A stretch of 64,000 nucleotides of DNA, taken from positions 124,001 to 188,000 of the forward strand of contig CAVYXC010000005.1 in assembly GCA_963772515.1 (NCBI GenBank), read 5' to 3'. This DNA is from JAFAHD01 sp963772515. Lineage in GTDB: Bacteria; Vulcanimicrobiota; Vulcanimicrobiia; Eremiobacterales; Eremiobacteraceae. Below, in pieces: positions 40,115 to 49,086 of this stretch. A program made the position numbers and the translations under genes. Under the pieces are notes generated by a model. That model was not told the origin of the DNA. It saw nothing but the letters and a program-made list of their open reading frames with translations, and ran no database searches. How positions within the stretch are numbered: position 1 is the first letter of the stretch; the number at the start of each line of letters is the position of its first letter.

Positions 40115-42695
40115 GATCGACGTCGAGCGCGAGCTGGGCGTCGGGCTGCCTGGCGTCGGCTCGCCTCCGTAGCGGTGCCGGTGCCGGTCCAGGCCTCCGT
40201 TCAATATCATCGGCAATTTCTTGGGCGCGTTGCACCACTTCAGGCGGTAAACCGGCCATTTTGGCCACCGCGATCCCATACGAACGGCTGCTCGACCCGT
40301 GCAGCAGCCGATGCGAAAAGACCGGGCCGCCGGGCTCCTCGGCGACCGCCACGTGCAGATTCTCGACCGCGGGAAAGCGGCCCGAAAGGCGGACCAGCTC
40401 ATGGAAGTGGGTAGCGAAGAGCACCATAGGCATCGCGCCTTCGAGGCCGAGCAGATACTCGCTGACCGCCTGCGCGATCGCCAAACCGTCGGTCGTGCCG
40501 GTGCCGCGACCGACTTCGTCGATGAGCAGCAGGCTCGCCGGCGTGCAGCCGCGCAGCACGAGCGCCATCTCGGCCATCTCGACGTAGAACGTCGAACGTC
40601 CGGCGGCGATGTCGTCGCCCGCACCGATGCGCGTGAAGAGCCGCTCGACGATACCCATGCGCGCCGCGGCAGCGGGCACGAAGGATCCCATCTGAGCCAT
40701 GATCACGAGCAGTGCGGTCTGGCGCAGATAGGTGGACTTGCCGCCCATGTTCGGCCCGGTGATCAATAAGAAGCGTTGCTGCGCGTCGAGGCGCGCGTCG
40801 TTGGGCACGAAGTCGATGCCGCCGTACGCCTCGACGATCGGATGGCGCGCGGACTCTACGCTCAGCTCGCTGTGCGCCACCATCTGCGGGCGCGCGTAGC
40901 GGCGCTCGCCTGCGACCTGCGCGAGCGATGCCAGCACGTCGATCTGCGCGACCGCCTCGGCCGTCGCGAGCAGCGCCTCGCGCGCCGCATCGACCGCGAC
41001 GAGCAGCTCCTCGAACAGCTCTTTCTCGAGCGCGATCTGGCGCGAGCGCGCCGAAAGTATTTCGGCTTCGAGCGCGCGCAAGTCGGCGTCGGTGAAGCGC
41101 TCCGCGTTGACGAGCGTCTGGCGGCGTACGAAATCCGCCGGAACCGCGGCGGCGTTGGCGCGCGTAACCTCGTAGTAGTAGCCGAACGCCGCCGTGTACT
41201 TGATCTTGAGCGACTTGATGGCTGTCCGCGCACGCGTGCGCTCTTCGAGCGCGAGCAGATGTTCGCGGCTGCGCGTGCGCAGATCGACCAGATCGCGCAG
41301 CTCCGGGCGGTACTCGGGGCGCAACGCACCGCCCTCGGCGATGAGTGCGGGCAGGTCGTCGGCAAGCGCCTGATCGAGCGTGCGCGCGATCTCGTCGCCT
41401 GCGCCCTTGAGCGCGCCGTGCATCTCTCGCAGCTGCGAATCTGCGGCTTCCGCCACGATGTCATGCAACGACCGGATCGCGTGCAGCGAGGAGCGCAGCG
41501 CGCCGAGATCGCGCGGACCCGCACGGCGCGAGCGGACTTTTTGCACGATGCGCTCGACGTCGCCGATCTGCGCGAGGCAGTCTTGCAGCGACTCGCGCCA
41601 CGAGGGCGCACGCACCAGCGCTTCAACGCGCTCGTGACGCCAGGCGATCCGCTCGAGGTCGAGCAGCGGCGCGCACAGCCATTGCGCCAGCATGCGGCTG
41701 CCCATGGGCGTTTTGGTCCGCGCGAGCACGTTCAGCAGCGAGGCGCGCGAGTTCTCGCCCGCGCCGCTCAACAGATCCAGGTGCCGGCGAGTCGCTGGAT
41801 CGATGAGCATCGAACTGCGCGCGAGCCGCGCACGGGTGCGAGCGACGACGGCCGCGCCGTCAAGCCGCACGTGATCGAGGTAGGAGCGCAGCAGCTCGAG
41901 CGCCGCGCGCGCGGCAGGGCGTTCGTCGCGCGCGAACGACGCGAGCGCCTCGTGGGAGTGCGTTGTTCGTAGGACGCTGTCCGCGGCACCGTCGAGGATC
42001 GCGCCGGATGGATCGAGCGCGATGCGGCAGCCGTCGCCGACGAAGGCGCGCAAGCGCGCGGCGTCCTCGTCGCTTTCGACGATGATCTCGGCAGGCGACG
42101 CGCGGTCGAGCTCTGCCGCGAGATCGTCGTCGCCATCGGCGACGGCGACGGTCGCCTCGCCGGTCGAAACGTCCGCACTTGCGACGGCGGTGTGCCCAGC
42201 CGCGGTCGCGACCGCCGCCAGATAATTGTTGCGCTCGGAGGCGAGCAGATGGTCCTCAAGCACCGTGCCAGGCGTGATGACGCGGATGATCTCGCGCCGC
42301 ACGAGTCTGTTCGGCGCGGGCGGCTCCATCTGCTCGGCGATGGCGATGACGCGCTGCTGGCGGATCAGGCGCGCGAGGTAATGGTCCAGATTGTGGTGCG
42401 GCACGCCTGCCATCGCCACGCGCTTCCCCTTGCCTGCTTCTTTTGAGGTGAGCACGATACGCACCGAGGCAGCCAGATCGTCCGCGTCGTCGCCGTAAGC
42501 TTCGTAGAAATCGCCGACGCGCGAAAGCAGCAAAGCCTCCGGATACTGCGCTTTGAGCTCGAGATATTGCGCGATGAGCGGCGACGTGATCGTGCCGTCG
42601 GCCGGCACCACGGGCGCACGGCCGGCTTCGCGCGCCGTGCGGTCTTCGTGCGGTGCCGCGCGGGGTATGGAGCGGTCGAGTTTACTCGACCGCAC
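40104..42695 (-). CDS. mutS: DNA mismatch repair protein MutS
   Basis: 863 residues if the GTG at 42695 is used; a GTG at 42611 would give 835 and starts just before the typical opening (TSPLIAQYLELKAQYPEALLLSRVGDFYEAYGDDA). Mismatch-binding motif FYE, Walker A TGPNMGGKSTYLRQ, then LLLIDEVGRGTGTTDGLAIA (Walker B and D-loop) and HFHELVRLSGRFP are intact. The C-terminus ends in an Arg/Pro/Ala tail and PVE-stop. Both ends of the gene are made of the same palindrome (42672-42693 and 40095-40114): the first 12 codons at the GTG start come from it, overlapping the miaB stop by 14 bases. Confidence 0.94.
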   Translation of the reverse strand: MRSSKLDRSIPRAAPHEDRTAREAGRAPVVPADGTITSPLIAQYLELKAQYPEALLLSRVGDFYEAYGDDADDLAASVRIVLTSKEAGKGKRVAMAGVPHHNLDHYLARLIRQQRVIAIAEQMEPPAPNRLVRREIIRVITPGTVLEDHLLASERNNYLAAVATAAGHTAVASADVSTGEATVAVADGDDDLAAELDRASPAEIIVESDEDAARLRAFVGDGCRIALDPSGAILDGAADSVLRTTHSHEALASFARDERPAARAALELLRSYLDHVRLDGAAVVARTRARLARSSMLIDPATRRHLDLLSGAGENSRASLLNVLARTKTPMGSRMLAQWLCAPLLDLERIAWRHERVEALVRAPSWRESLQDCLAQIGDVERIVQKVRSRRAGPRDLGALRSSLHAIRSLHDIVAEAADSQLREMHGALKGAGDEIARTLDQALADDLPALIAEGGALRPEYRPELRDLVDLRTRSREHLLALEERTRARTAIKSLKIKYTAAFGYYYEVTRANAAAVPADFVRRQTLVNAERFTDADLRALEAEILSARSRQIALEKELFEELLVAVDAAREALLATAEAVAQIDVLASLAQVAGERRYARPQMVAHSELSVESARHPIVEAYGGIDFVPNDARLDAQQRFLLITGPNMGGKSTYLRQTALLVIMAQMGSFVPAAAARMGIVERLFTRIGAGDDIAAGRSTFYVEMAEMALVLRGCTPASLLLIDEVGRGTGTTDGLAIAQAVSEYLLGLEGAMPMVLFATHFHELVRLSGRFPAVENLHVAVAEEPGGPVFSHRLLHGSSSRSYGIAVAKMAGLPPEVVQRAQEIADDIERRPGPAPAPLRRRADARQPDAQLALDVDPVE
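42672..42693. repeat. Dispersed palindrome, copy 4 (miaB/mutS junction)
   Basis: Perfect ten-base arms GCGGTCGAGT and ACTCGACCGC around TT. Relative to the other copies an A-T pair is changed to G-C in both arms, so the palindrome is kept by compensation. On the minus strand it encodes GCG GTC GAG TAA, the last residues AVE and stop of miaB, and in another frame the start of mutS. Confidence 0.88.
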
Positions 42696-44034
42696 TGAGG
42701 GTTGCGGCCGGCTCGGCGACGGTGCCCGCGAGGCCCCATGAGAAGGCCTGCTCTATGATGACGTCGGTGACGGGCGCGAAGGTAGTGCGTGCGTCACGCG
42801 GATAGATCACCGTCGTGTTGTGCCCGGTCTTGCCGGCCATCTTCGCCGCGTCTTTCTTCGACGGGCCTTGCGCGAGCACGCTGACGGTTTCGCCCAGGAA
42901 CGACTCGTTGAAGCGACGCGTGACGTCGTTTTGCGCCGCGTTGATCGCTTGCAGGCGCCGGATCTTCTCTTCCGGCGGGACCTGCGGTTGCATCGTCGCC
43001 GCCGGCGTGCCGCTGCGCGGCGAGAACGCGAAGATGAACGCGTACTCGAAGGTCCCGCGCTGCACGAGATCCATCGTCGCAAGGAAATCCTCTTCGGTCT
43101 CGGTCGGGTAGCCGACGATAAGGTCCGTGGTCAGCGCCCAGCGCGACAGGCGCTCGCGGAAGTAAGCGATCTTGTCGAGGTACTCCTCGATCGTGTACAG
43201 GCGCGCCATCGCTGTGAGCACGCGATTGCTGCCGGATTGCACCGGCAGATGCAAGCGCGGCTCGACGTTGGGCAATTGCGCCAGCGCATCGACGACGCGC
43301 GGCCCGAAATCTTTCGGATGCGATGTCAGGAACGTCAGCCGCTGCAGCCCCTCGATCGCGCTGATGCGCAGCAGCAGATCGGCGAAATCGAGCTTCGTCG
43401 GCTCCCAGTAGTACGAATTGACGTTTTGTCCGAGCAGCGTGATCTCTTTCGCGCCGCAGCGGATCTCGCGCCGCACCTGCGATTCGATTTCGTCGGGATC
43501 GATGCTCTCGAGCGGCCCGCGCGTGTATGGCACGATGCAATACGTGCAGAACTTCTCGCAGCCGCGCGTGATGTTGACCAGCGCGCGCAGATGCGCGAAC
43601 TCAGGCTTGCTATCCTGGCCCGGATCGTCTTCGGCCGAGGGCATCATGAAGTCGGTCTGCGGCGGCGGCGCGTCGGTCGGCACACCCCACGAGCCGAGCA
43701 GCGCTTTGAACTTCACGTATTCGCGCGGACCGAGCAACGCGTCGACGTGCGGCGCCTTTTTGCGCATGATCTCGCGGTCTTTTTCTGCCAGGCAACCCGC
43801 GACGAGCAGCTTCATCTCGGGCCGGCGTTCTTTGATCGGCTTGAGCGCGCCGAGACGGCCGTACACGCGGGTCTCCGCCTTCTCGCGGATGGCGCACGTG
43901 TTGACGATGACGATGTCGGCCTCGTCGGGCTGATCCGTGAACGTGCAGCCCATGGACCACGCCTGATGCGCGAGACCGTTGGAATCGGCGATGTTCATCT
44001 GACAGCCGAACGTCTGGAGATAGACCGAAGGCAT
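42682..44034 (-). CDS. miaB: tRNA-2-methylthio-N6-dimethylallyladenosine synthase MiaB
   Basis: 450 residues. N-terminal methylthiotransferase domain with three Cys for the auxiliary cluster (C11 in TFGCQMN, C47 in NTCAIRE, C81 in AGCLAE), radical SAM motif CEKFCTYC (C159, C163, C166), and a C-terminal TRAM domain (ESFLGETVSVLAQGPSKKDAAKMAGKTGHNTTV). The arrangement and the QMNxxDS motif fit MiaB rather than MtaB or RimO. It methylthiolates the isopentenyl-A37 made by MiaA. It ends in AVE-stop supplied by the palindrome. Confidence 0.94.
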   Translation of the reverse strand: MPSVYLQTFGCQMNIADSNGLAHQAWSMGCTFTDQPDEADIVIVNTCAIREKAETRVYGRLGALKPIKERRPEMKLLVAGCLAEKDREIMRKKAPHVDALLGPREYVKFKALLGSWGVPTDAPPPQTDFMMPSAEDDPGQDSKPEFAHLRALVNITRGCEKFCTYCIVPYTRGPLESIDPDEIESQVRREIRCGAKEITLLGQNVNSYYWEPTKLDFADLLLRISAIEGLQRLTFLTSHPKDFGPRVVDALAQLPNVEPRLHLPVQSGSNRVLTAMARLYTIEEYLDKIAYFRERLSRWALTTDLIVGYPTETEEDFLATMDLVQRGTFEYAFIFAFSPRSGTPAATMQPQVPPEEKIRRLQAINAAQNDVTRRFNESFLGETVSVLAQGPSKKDAAKMAGKTGHNTTVIYPRDARTTFAPVTDVIIEQAFSWGLAGTVAEPAATLSAVE

Positions 44035-44082
44035 GGGCGACGGTTCTCGCTCGCGTTAGGCCTCGCCTGTGATGGACGGGCG

Positions 44083-44871
44083 CTAGCTCTTGGCGCGCTG
44101 CATCACGCTCTTCGGCTGGTGGAACGCCGAGCAATCCCCTTGATAATCGCTTCGAAGACTCGGGTCAAACGCGCCGGTCGCGACAAGAACGCCATCACGG
44201 TAGACGAATGTCAACCCTTTGTTGTCGTAGCGACAGACATTTGAGAGATCGATCGGCGCGAGCCCATGACGTGGTCCTGTCAGCACCTGCGACACTATTC
44301 CCGACAGCGTGTCCGACTGGTTCGAGATCTGGGCCCCGACCTGTATGTACGGCGATCCCATCGTGAGAGCGGCCTGATCGGGCTGCTGTTCGGCATCCAC
44401 CTGGAACGAGAAGTGTGTACCATCGCGGGTGATCGCGACCGAGTGGGGTCCCTCCGCCACCGGGAAGTCGCGATACTGTCGCACGTGACCCGGCCTGCTA
44501 TATTCTATATATACGCGAAGGCGATGATCGATCTCGGGCCGACGCATGAGCCCGATCTGCACCGTGTTCGCAGGCTCGTCTCTGTCGACTATCATCGCCC
44601 AATCCGTGAACCAGTGCCGATTCTTGGGCTCGTCCGGAAGCGTAAGGCGAGCCACGACGACATCGCCTTCGGTTCCCGAAAGCGGCAAAGCGATGTCGGG
44701 TCCGCGCGGCCAGGCAACGGCCGCCGAGGTGGCCGCGTGGGAAATCATGGAGCTTGCGAGGCGCGAGCCCAGCATGTAAATGCCGAACGCGATGAGGCCT
44801 ATGAGAACGACCAGCGCCAGCAGCAGCACGATGACGAGGATCAGATCTTTCGACTGGTCCGCGTCTTGCAT
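44083..44871 (-). CDS. Single-pass membrane protein of unknown function
   Basis: 262 residues. One N-terminal membrane helix (about 8-33), then a beta-rich body with repeated strand-turn patterns (IALPLSGTEGDVVVARLTLPDE, MIVDRDEPANTVQIGLMRRPE, FPVAEGPHSVAITRDGTHFSFQVDAE). The lectin/glucanase-like beta-sandwich pattern of HSVAITRDG...FSFQVDGE is suggestive but I cannot assign a family. Cys212 and Cys247 could form a disulfide. It lies four bases after the PEGA gene and upstream of miaB. Confidence 0.6.
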   Translation of the reverse strand: MQDADQSKDLILVIVLLLALVVLIGLIAFGIYMLGSRLASSMISHAATSAAVAWPRGPDIALPLSGTEGDVVVARLTLPDEPKNRHWFTDWAMIVDRDEPANTVQIGLMRRPEIDHRLRVYIEYSRPGHVRQYRDFPVAEGPHSVAITRDGTHFSFQVDAEQQPDQAALTMGSPYIQVGAQISNQSDTLSGIVSQVLTGPRHGLAPIDLSNVCRYDNKGLTFVYRDGVLVATGAFDPSLRSDYQGDCSAFHQPKSVMQRAKS

Positions 44872-44875
44872 CGCG

Positions 44876-45607
44876 CTATTTACCGCTCATGTGCTGCAAG
44901 AGCGATTGCGGCAGATATAGCTTGCCGGAGAGCATCGCCGGCGCGATCGAGAGCAGCCCCTCTTTGCCGTTCAGCGTATACGTGCGCGACCCCAGCGCGC
45001 AGCGCAGGTCGGCGCCGCGGTACTTGATCTCCACCTGGCTGCCGTTGACGGCCACGTCTTCTGCAGGGATATAAGAAGAAACGGGCTCGAGGATGTCGCC
45101 CGCCGGACCGCCGGGTTCGCCGGCGGTGATGGAAACGGTGGTCGTCGTGTCGGGAAAGATGTTGACGTCGCGCGTCGAGCGCTCGTCCGGCTTGCCGATG
45201 ACAGTGACGATGTGGTAGCCCGCGGCGAGTTTCGCGCCGGTGGTCGGAATCACGCCGATCTTCTTGCCGTCCACGAGCACGCTAGCCCCGGCGGGCGAGC
45301 CGCGCACGTCAAGCGCGCCGTAGTCGCGCGAAGCGCTGGCCGCGCTGGTGTGCGCAAGGGTGAGGCTGACTTGGACGACTTGGCCAACGCTCACCTCGAC
45401 CGTCGCGCTTTGCGCTTCCCAGCCCGTGCGCGTGGCGACGATGGTGTGTTTGCCGGCGGAGAGGAGATCGACGAACGCGGGCGTCCGGCCGAGGTATGCG
45501 CCGTCCACCCAAATATCCGCGCCAAGCGGCAGCGTGGTCACGAATGCGCCGCCATGCGGCGGTAATTGCGTGGCGGCGACCGCGACCGCGAATACGAGTG
45601 CGAGCAT
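44876..45607 (-). CDS. Secreted PEGA-domain protein
   Basis: 243 residues. A short signal peptide (about 1-13), then two PEGA repeats: VTTLPLGADIWVDGAYLGRTPAFVDLLSAGKHTIVATRTG and LDVRGSPAGASVLVDGKKIGVIPTTGAKLAAGYHIVTVIGK. The last 70 residues (VNGSQVEIKYRGADLRCALGSRTYTLNGKEGLLSIAPAMLSGKLYLPQSLLQ) resemble a copper-amine-oxidase-N-type stalk domain. PEGA domains are surface beta modules, often near wall or S-layer proteins. Head of the long minus-strand unit and divergent from der, with a 61-base gap. Confidence 0.82.
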   Translation of the reverse strand: MLALVFAVAVAATQLPPHGGAFVTTLPLGADIWVDGAYLGRTPAFVDLLSAGKHTIVATRTGWEAQSATVEVSVGQVVQVSLTLAHTSAASASRDYGALDVRGSPAGASVLVDGKKIGVIPTTGAKLAAGYHIVTVIGKPDERSTRDVNIFPDTTTTVSITAGEPGGPAGDILEPVSSYIPAEDVAVNGSQVEIKYRGADLRCALGSRTYTLNGKEGLLSIAPAMLSGKLYLPQSLLQHMSGK

Positions 45608-45668
45608 CAGCGCAACATAGTCTCCTTGTGCCGGGAGATGCGACTTTCGCGGCGAATGCCCCTATGCC

Positions 45669-47054
45669 GTGTCATCTGCGCCGCTCGTCGCTCTCGTCGG
45701 ACGTCCGAACGTGGGCAAGTCTTCGCTGTTCAACCGTCTCGCTGGCACACGCCAAGCGATCGTCGATCCCACCCCCGGCGTGACGCGCGACCGCTTATAC
45801 GCCCCCGTTGAATGGGCGGGGCGCACGCTCACGGTCGTCGACACCGGCGGCATCGAGACCGGCGCTCTGGCAGATGTCGCTGCGCAAACGCGCGCTCAAG
45901 CCGAACTGGCGATCCGCGAAGCGGACGTCGTGGTATTCGTGGTCGACGCGCAGACCGGCGTGATGCCGGGCGACATCGACGTCGCCGCATTGCTGCGCCC
46001 GCGGCGCGCCAAAGTGCTGCTTGTCGCCAACAAAGTCGAGTCGCCCGCCACTGCAGCCGCGATCTACGAGTTCTCATCGCTGGGCTTTGACGTGCCGATG
46101 GCCGTCTCGGCGATCCACGGCCTGCAAAGCGGCGATCTGCTCGACGCCATCATCGCCAAGCTGCCGCCCGAGGCAGCACCGGCGGGCGACGAAGATCCGG
46201 ACACGATCCATCTCGCCATCGTCGGCCAGCCCAACGTCGGCAAGTCATCGCTGGTCAACGCGCTGCTGGGCAGCGAGCGCGCGATCGTCTCGGCCGAGCC
46301 GGGTACGACGCGCGACGCCACCGACACCGCGATCGAGTCGGGCGGCCGATCGTACGTCATCATCGACACCGCCGGCGTGCGCAAGACCGTCAAGACCGGG
46401 CCGGCCATCGACTACTACTCGAGCCTGCGCGCCGTCGCGGCGATCGGCAAGAGCGACGTCGCGTTGCTCGTGATCGACGCGACCATCGGCGTCACCTCGC
46501 AGGATCGGCGCATCGCCGGGTTGGCGATCGAAGAAGGCAAAGCGTTCGTCCTGCTGGTCAACAAATGGGATCTCGTCGATACCGCGACCATCGATCGCAA
46601 GGAGACGGAAGCCGCGCTGCATGCCGAATTCGCATTTGCGCCCTACGCTCCGATTCTGTACGCGTCGGCCCTGACCAAGAAAAACGTCCACAAGATCTGG
46701 GCGACCGTGGCGGCGGCGTTTGAGGAACGCCGCAAACGCGTGCCGACGGCCAAGCTCAACCAAGTCGTGCGCGACGTGTTCCGCGTGCATCCACCGCCGG
46801 GGTTCCGCGGGCGCGTGCTCAAGTGCCACTACGTCACGCAAGCCGGCACCTCGCCGCCGGAATTCGTCTTCTTCGTCAACGACCCGGAGCTCGTGCACTT
46901 CTCCTACGAACGCCATCTCGAGAATTCGCTGCGGGCCGCGTTCGGGTTCGTCGGCACGCCGATGCGCCTGGTCTTCCGACCGCGCGTGAAACAAGACACG
47001 AAGAAGAGCGATGAGATCATCATCGCCGGTGCCGCCGAGGGCGAGCGGCCATGA
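45669..47054 (+). CDS. der: Ribosome biogenesis GTPase Der (EngA)
   Basis: 461 residues from GTG at 45669. Two complete GTPase domains: GRPNVGKSSLFNRL ... DTGGIETG ... NKVE, and GQPNVGKSSLVNALLGSERAIVSAEPGTTRDATDT ... DTAGVRKT ... NKWDLVD. The C-terminal KH-like domain starts near residue 360 (TAKLNQVVRDVFRVHPPPGFRGRVLKCHYVTQAGTSPPEFVFFVNDPELVHFSYERHLENSLR). It acts in assembly of the 50S subunit. Overlaps plsY by four bases. Confidence 0.96.
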   Translation: MSSAPLVALVGRPNVGKSSLFNRLAGTRQAIVDPTPGVTRDRLYAPVEWAGRTLTVVDTGGIETGALADVAAQTRAQAELAIREADVVVFVVDAQTGVMPGDIDVAALLRPRRAKVLLVANKVESPATAAAIYEFSSLGFDVPMAVSAIHGLQSGDLLDAIIAKLPPEAAPAGDEDPDTIHLAIVGQPNVGKSSLVNALLGSERAIVSAEPGTTRDATDTAIESGGRSYVIIDTAGVRKTVKTGPAIDYYSSLRAVAAIGKSDVALLVIDATIGVTSQDRRIAGLAIEEGKAFVLLVNKWDLVDTATIDRKETEAALHAEFAFAPYAPILYASALTKKNVHKIWATVAAAFEERRKRVPTAKLNQVVRDVFRVHPPPGFRGRVLKCHYVTQAGTSPPEFVFFVNDPELVHFSYERHLENSLRAAFGFVGTPMRLVFRPRVKQDTKKSDEIIIAGAAEGERP

Positions 47055-47671
47055 ACATCTCGCTGGCCGAAGGGCTGCTCATCGTCGCGGCGTACGTCAT
47101 CGGATCGATCCCGTTCGGCGTGCTTGTCGGCAGAGGGCTGTACGGCGTGGACCCGCGCAACGTGGGCAGCGGCAATATCGGGGCCGCCAACGCACTGCGC
47201 GCGATGGGTTTTTGGGGCGGCGTCCTGACGCTGGGCGGCGACGTCTTCAAAGGCATCGTGCCGAGCGCGATCGCGGTCTACGTGCTGCACTCCTCGCCGC
47301 TGGTCATCGCGACGGTCGGGCTTGCGACTATCGTCGGACACAACTGGTCGATCTTCTTGCACTTCGAAGGCGGAAAAGGCGTGGCCACCGGATTAGGGGT
47401 GCTGATCGTGCTGTCGTTCTACGCCGCGCTCGTGTGGGCGGTGGTGTTCCTCGCGACCGCGATCATCAGCCGCTACGCGTCGCTGTCCTCGATGCTGGCG
47501 ACCGCCTCGGCACCGATCGCGCTCTATGCGCTGCACGCACCTTGGCCATACATCGCGTACGCGACCATCGTGCTCGCGCTCGTGCTGTGGCGCCACCGCA
47601 CGAACATCGAACGCTTGCGGAGCGGCACCGAACCGCGCATCGGACAGAAAACGAGTCAAGGAGCCACATGA
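47051..47671 (+). CDS. plsY: Acyl-phosphate:glycerol-3-phosphate acyltransferase PlsY
   Basis: 206 residues with about five hydrophobic helices. Family motifs: IGSIPFGVLVGR (motif 1), RNVGSGNIGAANALRAMG (motif for glycerol-3-phosphate), and GHNWSIFLHFEGGKGVATGLGVL (phosphate-binding loop). It acylates glycerol-3-phosphate with acyl phosphate from PlsX at the first step of phospholipid synthesis. It is joined to der and efp by ATGA overlaps. Confidence 0.95.
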   Translation: MNISLAEGLLIVAAYVIGSIPFGVLVGRGLYGVDPRNVGSGNIGAANALRAMGFWGGVLTLGGDVFKGIVPSAIAVYVLHSSPLVIATVGLATIVGHNWSIFLHFEGGKGVATGLGVLIVLSFYAALVWAVVFLATAIISRYASLSSMLATASAPIALYALHAPWPYIAYATIVLALVLWRHRTNIERLRSGTEPRIGQKTSQGAT

Positions 47672-48225
47672 TCTCGACCAATGATTTTCGGACCGGCGTG
47701 TCGGTCATCGTCGACGGGCAGATCTGGACGGTCGTCGATTTCCAGCACGTCAAACCGGGCAAGGGCTCGGCGTTCGTGCGTACGCGGCTCAAGCATCTCT
47801 TGCGGGGCAACGTCCTCGAGAAGACGTTCCGCGCGGGCGAGATGCTGCAGCGCGCCATCATCGATACGCGCGAGATGCAGTACCTTTATAACAGCGGCGA
47901 TGAGTACCACTTCATGGACCAGACGAATTACGAGCAGATCCATCTCGGGCGCGACATCCTCGGCGACGGCACGGAATTCCTCAAAGAAGGCATGACCATC
48001 GACGTGCAGTTCCACGACGGCAAAGTGATTAGCGCATCGCTGCCCAACCACGTCGAGCTCAAGGTCATCCAGACCGATCCGGGTTTCCGCGGCGACACGG
48101 CGACCAATCTGACGAAGCCGGCGACGCTTGAGACGGGCGCGATCGTGCAAGTGCCGATCTTCATCAATCCGGACGACACGATCCGCATAGACACGCGCGA
48201 CCGCAAGTACATCTCGCGCGTCTAA
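47668..48225 (+). CDS. efp: Translation elongation factor P
   Basis: 185 residues from the ATG at 47668, with AAGGAG at 47658-47663 and an ATGA overlap with plsY. The three OB-like domains are in order; the modification loop HVKPGKGSAFVRTR keeps Lys32 at its tip, the residue that is lysylated or otherwise modified in many bacteria. The C-terminal GAIVQVPIFINPDDTIRIDTRDRKYISRV is standard. It prevents stalling at polyproline, relevant given the many Pro-rich proteins in this window. No epmA or other modification gene is nearby. Confidence 0.95.
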   Translation: MISTNDFRTGVSVIVDGQIWTVVDFQHVKPGKGSAFVRTRLKHLLRGNVLEKTFRAGEMLQRAIIDTREMQYLYNSGDEYHFMDQTNYEQIHLGRDILGDGTEFLKEGMTIDVQFHDGKVISASLPNHVELKVIQTDPGFRGDTATNLTKPATLETGAIVQVPIFINPDDTIRIDTRDRKYISRV

Positions 48226-48234
48226 GCTCGGGAG

Positions 48235-48793
48235 TTATCTGGTTATTTGAATCGTCACGGTGTTTGAGTTCACGGTGGTTAGGTCGGTCACAGCCTTGAA
48301 TCGGACCAGCCTCTTGATTCAGCGAGGAAGTGGGGAAACCGGCAACGCACGGAATCGCGGATATCGTGTAGGTTCCCGGACCGAGTTTGAAACCCCAGTG
48401 TGAAATTTCCGACCAATCGTTGGATTCCCAGAACAACCACATCGTCTGGCCAGGCTGAACAACGCGCGGGCTGTAGCCTTGCGCGCTAAATGGGCTGGTG
48501 GAGTCCCGCTCGGCCACTGGTGCAACCCGGTTGCCCGCCTCATCCTTTACGAGGAGGACCGCAATGAGCCACGGTGAGCCATTATTGAACGCATACGCCT
48601 CGGTTGAAATATTCTTGATCCCGACGCGGATGAGCACCGCCTGGCCTATTGAGTAAGAAGGGGCGGATGTCTGTAAATTGATAGCAGCTATATCGTTGCG
48701 TATCACTGGGGCGCTAGTGTCGGCAAGGACTAAGTGTCCCGTGAACTGCACAAGAAGAATAGCGAGCAACGGGGCGAGTTGTTTGCTTTGCAT
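48235..48793 (-). pseudogene. Secreted BsuPI-like beta-sandwich protein, apparent frameshift
   Basis: Start ATG at 48793, with GAGG just upstream. Signal peptide (about 1-24: MQSKQLAPLLAILLVQFTG), then a beta-sandwich reminiscent of BsuPI-type intracellular proteinase inhibitor domains: VLIRVGIKNISTEAYAF, AQGYSPRVVQPGQTMWLFWESND and GFKLGPGTYTISAIPCVAGF. In the original frame the protein then runs 61 bases into efp on the other strand and ends in a Cys/Arg-rich tail that is only a shadow. In the +1 frame the same DNA reads KAVTDLTTVNSNTVTIQITR-stop at 48235, ten bases past the efp stop, an expected terminal strand. The shift must lie between about 48300 and 48321. Could be a real mutation or an assembly error. 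Confidence 0.6.
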
Positions 48794-48801
48794 GTTCCTC
48801 G

Positions 48802-49086
48802 CTAGCGGGCTCGCTGAAGCCAAGACCGACTTAGACTCTTTTTCTGCGAGTGTGTAAGGCCCTTGAGAGCAAGTTCGAAGCGCAGGGCGTCGCCCTTCTC
48901 CAAGAAGCGCTTGGTGAACGCGAGCGTCACCGGCCTGCGGCCACGCAACGCCTTCGATCCTTTTCCGGCGTTATGCGCGGCGACGCGTGCGACCGGGTCG
49001 AGTGCGTAGCCGCAATAGTAGGAACCGTCGCGCGTGCGCGCGAGATAGACGTAGTGCCAGCGGCGCCTCAGCGCGCGCAGGACGCG
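48802..49086 (-). CDS. GIY-YIG nuclease-superfamily ORF without a standard start codon
   Basis: An open frame of 95 codons between an upstream TAA (49087-49089) and a TAG at 48802. It reads RRRWHYVYLARTRDGSYYCGYALDPVARVAAHNAGKG and then ALRGRRPVTLAFTKRFLEKGDALRFELALKGL, which is the YhbQ/UPF0213-type GIY-YIG domain (YVYLART...YYCGY). The usual start region has no ATG, GTG or TTG after the upstream stop; only CTG codons at 49080 and 49071 could start it. So either a CTG start is used or a few bases are missing at the 5' end, near the divergent tauE promoter. It sits eight bases before the start of the BsuPI-like gene, so the two are probably one transcript. Confidence 0.65.
   Translation of the reverse strand, partial: RVLRALRRRWHYVYLARTRDGSYYCGYALDPVARVAAHNAGKGSKALRGRRPVTLAFTKRFLEKGDALRFELALKGLTHSQKKSLSRSWLQRAR

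Noticed and set aside
38525..40624. One 699-residue protein covering the cyclase and part of mutS
   Set aside because: The first 190 residues are Arg/Ser/Ala-rich and lie in the wrong frame of mutS. The cyclase begins at the ATG at 40051.
47011..48225. 404-residue ORF including efp
   Set aside because: The N-terminal part is an out-of-frame reading of plsY. EF-P begins at the ATG at 47668, with a good ribosome site.
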